A stretch of DNA of 34,252 bases. Source: a virus. The notes under the pieces were generated by a model, which saw only the letters and a program-made list of their open reading frames with translations, searched no databases and was not told where the DNA came from. Positions 30,719 to 34,252 of this stretch are shown one piece after another (within the stretch, counting starts at the first letter, position 1; every line of letters starts with the position of its first letter). The translations under genes were made by a program, and so were the position numbers. The DNA lies in the IMG/VR virus record IMGVR_UViG_3300029787_000172, positions 1 through 34,252 of that record, one strand, 5' to 3'.

Positions 30719-30994
30719 CTACGCCGCAAACCGTGGGCGGAAACAATCAGTCAGCTTGCCAGGGTAGGCACTCCGGTCGATGTGGTTAGCGATGCCAAAA
30801 ACATCGTGCGCGAAATTTGTATCGTCGGCGGCTAGTAGCTCATCAAGTTTGAGCGGGCAAGATTGGTGGACGCCTTGCACGTCCATCATTGCAGTCAGTC
30901 GCTTGTATTTAACGCCGTGAGCGTCGGCCATGGCTTCAGCGCGGTCGGCAATGTCAGCAATCAGATCAAGGTCGTTTTTTAAAATGTCAGTCAT
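30719..30994 (-). CDS. Small conserved hypothetical protein (91 aa)
   Basis: A TAGGAGAGAGAG site precedes the ATG. The end of the protein, DDTNFAHDVFGIANHIDRSA then GKLTDCFRPRFA, is a recurring phage pattern ('ddfNFaHDv.GI..h.dr.tg.l.dcF.PRfA') for which no activity is known to me. It precedes the 398-residue gene by nine bases, so the two are likely co-transcribed. Confidence 0.7.
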   Translation of the reverse strand: MTDILKNDLDLIADIADRAEAMADAHGVKYKRLTAMMDVQGVHQSCPLKLDELLAADDTNFAHDVFGIANHIDRSAYPGKLTDCFRPRFAA

Positions 30995-31037
30995 CTCTCT
31001 CTCCTAAAGTTTGCAGCACATCGCAGATTTTGGTTTG

Positions 31038-31268
31038 TTAACTAAGTTCCCGTTTCACTGATAACACGTTTCCGTGGAACATCAGTTGGGCCTGTTTTGC
31101 AATCACGAGACAAAGGCTTTTGCGGGTTGGCAGATTGCGGTCAGCAAGTTCTTCTTGGGCGCGCCGCGCAATGCTGGGGATTGAAGATTGGGAGTGCAAA
31201 TTCCCGTGGAGGAAATCGGACTGGAGGTCTTGTGCGATTTCCATAACTTGGTCTTCAGTAACAAACAT
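31038..31268 (-). CDS. Small hypothetical protein (76 aa)
   Basis: The AAGGAGAGAGAC site is close to the one before 30994. The helical protein (EDQVMEIAQDLQSDFLHGNL; IPSIARRAQEELADRN) has no known domain. It is the first gene after the structured gap with the palindrome at 31291-31318, so it leads a second leftward transcription unit. Confidence 0.65.
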   Translation of the reverse strand: MFVTEDQVMEIAQDLQSDFLHGNLHSQSSIPSIARRAQEELADRNLPTRKSLCLVIAKQAQLMFHGNVLSVKRELS

Positions 31269-31290
31269 TGTCTCTCTCCTTGTTGCTATG

Positions 31291-31318
31291 GTTATAATCT
31301 AACTGATTATAATATAAC
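31291..31318 (-). promoter_or_regulatory. Palindrome with -10-like boxes, second leftward promoter/operator
   Basis: TTATAATC (31292-31299) and GATTATAA (31305-31312) form a perfect 8-base inverted repeat around TAACT. An outer GTTATA/TATAAC pair (31291, 31313) is also present. On the minus strand this reads as several TATAAT-like boxes 23-50 bases before the ATG at 31268. No clean -35 is seen, so a promoter with an overlapping operator is likely but not certain. Confidence 0.5.
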
Positions 31319-31358
31319 TATCAAGCAGAAAGTTCGACGGAGTTAAATTAAATTAGGG

Positions 31359-31424
31359 TGAGCGCGGAGCCGTTTCCGGCTCTGCTGGACCTTCTAGGAG
31401 AGAGCTAATCCAGACTCGCGCTCA
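31359..31424 (-). ncRNA. Three-way-junction RNA structure between leftward units
   Basis: An outer perfect 8-pair stem TGAGCGCG/CGCGCTCA (31359-31366 with 31417-31424) encloses two arms. One is GAGCCG-TTTC-CGGCTC (31367-31382). The other is CTGGA/TCCAG (31385-31389 with 31409-31413). The stop of the 28-residue gene lies in the outer stem. No T-run follows on either strand, so it is not a normal terminator. Confidence 0.45.
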
Positions 31425-31508
31425 TAATTTGTCGATCAAACCAGACAAAATAAATGGTATAACAAGCAAGGCCATCAGGCCAAGAGCTTGCAGACAATAT
31501 TTAATCAT
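31422..31508 (-). CDS. 28-residue membrane peptide
   Basis: The ATG at 31508 overlaps the end of the XRE gene by eight bases. MIKYCLQALGLMALLVIPFI followed by LSGLIDKL is one transmembrane helix with short charged ends. It may be a superinfection-exclusion or toxin-like peptide; the sequence does not tell. Nothing is known of it from other genes here. Confidence 0.45.
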   Translation of the reverse strand: MIKYCLQALGLMALLVIPFILSGLIDKL

Positions 31509-31713
31509 CTTTAACAATCTTCAATGAGTACCCCAACTCCCTAAGTACGGACTCAAAGTTTGGCAATGAGGCGTTGTGACGATAGAACCATGCGCTCAAA
31601 GTCGCACTTGACACCCCTGCGCTTTGAGCGATGTCGTTTTTAGTGCGACCTGATTCTTGGATAAGGTTGTTAAGCTCCTCAACCAGCGGTGAAAATCTTC
31701 TTGTGTCGATCAT
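31501..31713 (-). CDS. XRE-family repressor-like protein
   Basis: The ATG at 31713 overlaps the preceding stop (ATGA) and gives 70 residues; an earlier in-frame ATG at 31758 would add 15. The segment GRTKNDIAQSAGVSSATLSA then WFYRHNASLPNFESVLRELG is a lambda/XRE-type helix-turn-helix. It has no protease or dimerisation tail, so it is a Cro-sized regulator. It could act at the palindrome at 31291-31318 or at 435-450; neither is proven. Confidence 0.8.
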   Translation of the reverse strand: MIDTRRFSPLVEELNNLIQESGRTKNDIAQSAGVSSATLSAWFYRHNASLPNFESVLRELGYSLKIVKDD

Positions 31714-32027
31714 CGTAAATTTATCTCTGCTCTGTGAGTTGCTTGTTTTGTTCTCCATGCTTCAAACCGCATTTGCGTTGCTTCCCATTCGGCCTTGGCA
31801 ACATTAGCGGCGGTCCTGGCTTCCACCATTTCAACAATGTGCGCCTTGAATCGCTCATGCCGTCTGGCCCAATGTTCGGCTTTAGAGATAGAGCTTTCGC
31901 CAGATTGATTAACCAATTCGGAAAGCAATATTTTCTCCATCTTTTCCAGCATCCGCGCAGCCCCATCCAGTTCCGCTGATTTGACTGCTTTAGCTAGTGC
32001 GTTGTCACTTGCTCTGTCGATGTCCAT
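31710..32027 (-). CDS. Coiled-coil hypothetical protein (105 aa)
   Basis: The start is at the ATG at 32027, preceded by GGAAGGAAAG and overlapping the stop of the zinc-finger micro-gene. The protein is almost all charged helix (ARMLEKMEKILLSELVNQSG; TAANVAKAEWEATQMRFEAW). No domain is recognised. It sits between recombination genes and the XRE gene in one coupled operon. Confidence 0.6.
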   Translation of the reverse strand: MDIDRASDNALAKAVKSAELDGAARMLEKMEKILLSELVNQSGESSISKAEHWARRHERFKAHIVEMVEARTAANVAKAEWEATQMRFEAWRTKQATHRAEINLR

Positions 32028-32122
32028 CACCGCTTTCCTTCCTGGGGTCCGCACCGCTCACAGTAGCCGCGTTTTTTTAGAATGCCGCCGCACTTCTTGC
32101 AGTGACCATATGGGGCTTTCAA
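32027..32122 (-). CDS. 31-residue zinc-ribbon micro-protein (TTG start)
   Basis: The TTG at 32122 overlaps the end of ssb and the TGA overlaps the next ATG (TGATG). The product contains GHCKKCGG and GYCERCG, two CxxC pairs separated by a short loop, as in a minimal zinc ribbon. It could be a nucleic-acid-binding peptide, but the non-ATG start leaves this uncertain. Confidence 0.5.
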   Translation of the reverse strand: MKAPYGHCKKCGGILKKRGYCERCGPQEGKR

Positions 32123-32550
32123 AACGGAATCTCATCGTCTAAATTGCCCACTGAGGCGCTTGAAGCATCTTCTTGGGGTGGTGGGGCATCGGATGAAACA
32201 ACGGGGTCTTGTGGGGCGTTAGAACGGCTATCCAGCATTTGCAGGGTAGAGTTGTATGCAGACAGAACGACCTCTGTGGTGTATCGGGTGTTCCCTGATT
32301 TGTCATCCCACTTACGGGTTTGAAGCTGGCCCTCAAGATAAACTTTGCTGCCTGACTTTAAAAACTTCTCAGCTACCTCAATAATCTTTTCATTAAAGAT
32401 AACCACCTTATGCCATTCGGTTCGTTCCCCTGTTTTCCATTTTTCAGAGGTAGCAACCGAAAGGGTGGCAATTTTCTTTCCCGATTGGGCATAACGAACT
32501 TCGGGGTCTTTGCCCAAATTTCCTACCAAAATAACTTTATTTACACTCAT
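32119..32550 (-). CDS. ssb: Single-stranded DNA-binding protein
   Basis: The protein has 143 residues. [18 protein letters not shown], then [15 protein letters not shown] and [12 protein letters not shown] are the core OB-fold signatures. The tail is acidic and ends DDEIPF, the partner-binding tip through which SSB recruits repair and replication proteins. The ATG overlaps the exonuclease stop (ATGA). It would protect single strands made by the exonuclease and assist the annealing protein. Confidence 0.95.
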   Translation of the reverse strand: MSVNKVILVGNLGKDPEVRYAQSGKKIATLSVATSEKWKTGERTEWHKVVIFNEKIIEVAEKFLKSGSKVYLEGQLQTRKWDDKSGNTRYTTEVVLSAYNSTLQMLDSRSNAPQDPVVSSDAPPPQEDASSASVGNLDDEIPF

Positions 32551-33188
32551 GCTGCATTCTCCAATTTTATGAGGCGGTCAATTTTTTCGTTCATTTCAAA
32601 AAGAAAATCGACAACCATGTTTTCCAGTTCTTGGATGCGCTCCTCGTCGCGCTCCACGCGCTTAATAAATAACTGACTTGCGGGCGGCATCCTTGGGTCG
32701 AACGAAACAAAGTCGCACCACTCGCGCTTAGTGCAAGCCATCTGCCATTGCATTTGATCTATGTATTTTTTAGGGATCGACCCGCCCAACAACGTGTCTA
32801 TGTGCGTGTGTGTTTGGGGGCATTTGATCTCAACCAGACCATTCTCAACGCCATTTTTTCCAGCGGCTGACACAAGGCGGTCTGGTGAGCATCCCGCTTG
32901 GTCAATGCTTGGGTGATCTACAAAGCCAACCAGTTCCAGTTCCGCATCCGTATAGAAAGAATAGGCATCGGCAGCTTGCGGCTCTGTGTCGGTCCCGTGC
33001 TGCATTGCAGCATTAGAAAAAGATGGCGTGGGTTCGTGCGTTAAACTCTCCGCTATCAACTCCCCCATATACTTCGCCCGTGATGCGCCCCAGCCTGTTT
33101 TTATTTTGGCAGCGACATCACTAATTCGGGATGCGGTGACTTTTCCCAACCGCGCTTGATGCCATTCGGGTGATCCTTGCTCCATCAT
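32547..33188 (-). CDS. YqaJ/lambda-Exo-type 5'-3' exonuclease
   Basis: The protein has 213 residues. [18 protein letters not shown] opens the YqaJ fold. Catalytic residues are visible as Asp103 (GCSPDRL) and Glu120-Lys122 (VEIKCP), the PD-(D/E)xK set, with [16 protein letters not shown] typical of the last core. It resects double-stranded ends to give 3' overhangs for annealing. It lies between the annealing protein and SSB, a Red-like order. Two ATGs in a row at 33188 and 33185 leave a one-residue doubt. Confidence 0.92.
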   Translation of the reverse strand: MMEQGSPEWHQARLGKVTASRISDVAAKIKTGWGASRAKYMGELIAESLTHEPTPSFSNAAMQHGTDTEPQAADAYSFYTDAELELVGFVDHPSIDQAGCSPDRLVSAAGKNGVENGLVEIKCPQTHTHIDTLLGGSIPKKYIDQMQWQMACTKREWCDFVSFDPRMPPASQLFIKRVERDEERIQELENMVVDFLFEMNEKIDRLIKLENAA

Positions 33189-33727
33189 TGTGCCGACCCT
33201 TTGTTCTTCAAAGCGGCTTCGGCTGCGCTGTATTGGTTTGCTGGAATTTGTGCAAATGATTCTACTTTCAAATATGCAAGGAACTTTTTCTTGTTAGCTC
33301 CCACCTTCTCAGCCAGTTGTTCAAGGTGGGCGGCTTCAGCGGCAGTAATAAGTTGGCCTTGTGCGATGGCGCTTTCTACCTCACCAGCCGAAGCGTACTC
33401 TCCCCCATGTAATCCAAAGTTAGCCAACGCTCTGCCAATCGCGGAAGTCTCGCAATTCTCCAGCGCAGACGTTTTATTTACGGGTCCAGCGTTTCGGTCT
33501 TCTTCCGCAAGCCCCGTCGCAACAACATGTTGGTCTTTTGCGATTGTAGCCATAACCCGCACAAATGGGTCGCTTGCGGGCAGGACTTCGGTCATTAGCG
33601 AAAATTCGTGGCCGAAGTGCTTTCGGAATATCTCCACCCTTGTTGCAACTTGGGTGTAGCTTTTCCCTTTAATTTTCACCGTTGGAGCAAGCGTTAGCTC
33701 CGCAATGGCTTCTTCAAGCTGGCTCAT
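33185..33727 (-). CDS. ERF/Rad52-like single-strand annealing protein
   Basis: The protein has 180 residues. The core KIKGKSYTQVATRVEIFRKH, then ALENCETSAIGRALANFGLH and GGEYASAGEVE, is a pattern I connect with phage Rad52/ERF-type annealing proteins. The C-terminus (FLAYLKVESFAQIPANQYSA) matches the helical tail that many RecT/ERF proteins share. Coupling to the exonuclease and SSB genes strongly supports the annealing role. The exact subfamily is uncertain. Confidence 0.75.
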   Translation of the reverse strand: MSQLEEAIAELTLAPTVKIKGKSYTQVATRVEIFRKHFGHEFSLMTEVLPASDPFVRVMATIAKDQHVVATGLAEEDRNAGPVNKTSALENCETSAIGRALANFGLHGGEYASAGEVESAIAQGQLITAAEAAHLEQLAEKVGANKKKFLAYLKVESFAQIPANQYSAAEAALKNKGSAQ

Positions 33728-33893
33728 TGCTTTCTCCCTTATCTAGAATCTTGTTTAGAAGCTGTTGCGCCTCGCGCAATTCTTCCACACACCCTTCGGG
33801 CAGTGGCCCATCGAATTTATCCAAATCTTTCAACACTTGGTTAAGAAGATAGGCGTCATACTCAGGGCCGTGGACTTCGTGCAAATTTGCCAT
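33714..33893 (-). CDS. Small acidic hypothetical protein (59 aa)
   Basis: The ATG at 33893 overlaps the preceding TGA (TGATG). The protein is a predicted pair of helices (YDAYLLNQVLKDLDKFDG; VEELREAQQLLNKILDKG). It overlaps the annealing-protein gene by 14 bases, so it belongs to the recombination operon, but its role is unknown. Confidence 0.6.
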   Translation of the reverse strand: MANLHEVHGPEYDAYLLNQVLKDLDKFDGPLPEGCVEELREAQQLLNKILDKGESNEPA

Positions 33894-34087
33894 CACGCTA
33901 ACTCATCAGCATTTTCATAGGCCGCGCATCCTTGACGGTAGGGAGCGGCGTTGAGAAAAATGTTTTTCGCGTTGGCTGACCGGATAACAGCCCAGGCCAG
34001 TTGAATGAGTTGCTCTGAGAACAAATGCGGGTTGCTGATAATTCGTCGAGCGTTCCGCAATTCACGAATGATGAATTTTTTAGGCAT
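33893..34087 (-). CDS. Small hypothetical protein (64 aa)
   Basis: The start at 34087 overlaps the winged-helix stop (TAATG) with GGAGAGG upstream; an earlier frame to 34099 is rejected. The N-terminus is basic (PKKFIIRELRNARRIISN) and the remainder is a helix ending in AAPYRQGCAAYENADELA. No domain is recognised. Confidence 0.6.
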   Translation of the reverse strand: MPKKFIIRELRNARRIISNPHLFSEQLIQLAWAVIRSANAKNIFLNAAPYRQGCAAYENADELA

Positions 34088-34252
34088 TATCCTCTCCATA
34101 CGATTTCGTTGTTGCCAAAAGCATTTGGTCGGCGTTCGCCCGAATCAAAAATGTAACCGTGCTTTTTAAGTTCGGATGTTCGCGGCTGAATGCCGCTGTA
34201 CGGCCTGTTGAGGCCAGCGGCAAGTTCGCTTGTGGTCATGCCGCGCTCATCA
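34087..34252 (-). CDS. Winged-helix DNA-binding protein, C-terminal part (starts at the left edge)
   Basis: This is the continuation of the gene at 119-1. It reads DERGMTTSELAAGLNRPYSG, then IQPRTSELKKHGYIFDSGER and ends IVWRG. It contains the recognition helix and the wing. Together with the left part it gives 94 residues and 285 bases (119 + 166), an exact number of codons. Confidence 0.75.
   Translation of the reverse strand, partial: DERGMTTSELAAGLNRPYSGIQPRTSELKKHGYIFDSGERRPNAFGNNEIVWRG

Noticed and set aside
31409-31522. Plus-strand frame of 37 codons beginning at ATC after AGGAGAGAG
   Set aside because: It is antisense to the 28-residue gene, starts on a non-standard codon and its ribosome-site-like stretch is part of the three-way RNA structure.
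1-34252. Integrase, attachment site, CRISPR array, phage RNA or DNA polymerase
   Set aside because: I looked for recombinase catalytic patterns, regularly spaced repeats and polymerase motifs and saw none; the only regular tandem repeat is within a coding gene.

Overview
The window reads as one complete small tailed-phage genome of podovirus type, probably infecting a marine alphaproteobacterium. It carries terminase, portal, scaffold, capsid, head-to-tail adaptor, tail-stabilisation, fibre, holin and lysozyme genes, and I see no host gene. The host guess is inference: it rests on the LamG/SPRY tail protein style, the DUF6456-like protein and the GTA-type three-helix holin. A reading frame that runs off the left edge (minus strand, 119 to 1) continues in frame from the right edge (34252 to 34087) to give one 94-residue winged-helix protein. 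The molecule was therefore circular or circularly permuted and was cut inside a gene.

There are two opposed transcription programmes. They diverge from a small control region (about 353-452) and meet at 29345/29346. The leftward arm (352 down to 1, then 34252 down to 29346) holds small regulators and a Red-like recombination set: an ERF/Rad52-type annealing protein, a YqaJ-type exonuclease and SSB. After these come tiny genes, an XRE regulator, a structured non-coding gap with a promoter-like palindrome, and a second block with a 398-residue protein of unknown role. The rightward arm begins with a Cro/YdaS-like repressor that looks leaderless, then an HNH protein, two small proteins and a stand-alone replication-protein tail domain. 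Next is a 300-base structured non-coding region, two more small genes, a second structured non-coding region and two back-to-back intrinsic terminators.

The late region (2890-29345) is tightly packed, and most neighbouring genes overlap by 1-4 bases. In order it holds a virion-type protein, a ParB-methyltransferase fusion, small and large terminase, two paralogous small proteins with an 18-codon gene between them, portal, two small head genes, scaffold, major capsid and decoration-type protein with a terminator. It continues with three small Lys/Arg-rich proteins, an HhH protein, adaptor, an ADP-ribosyltransferase-like protein, tail stabilisation protein, an S74-chaperone tail protein, two large putative internal or ejection proteins, two fibre proteins, a fourth basic peptide, an assembly-type protein, and a lysis/membrane cassette ending in a GH24 lysozyme.

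I found no integrase, DNA or RNA polymerase, helicase, complete tRNA or CRISPR array. The observations most worth following are the two structured non-coding regions before the tandem terminators (possible cis-acting antitermination RNA or origin), the leaderless cro-like promoter/operator, two lysis-region genes that seem to start on AUC and AUA, and the cluster of tiny basic proteins.
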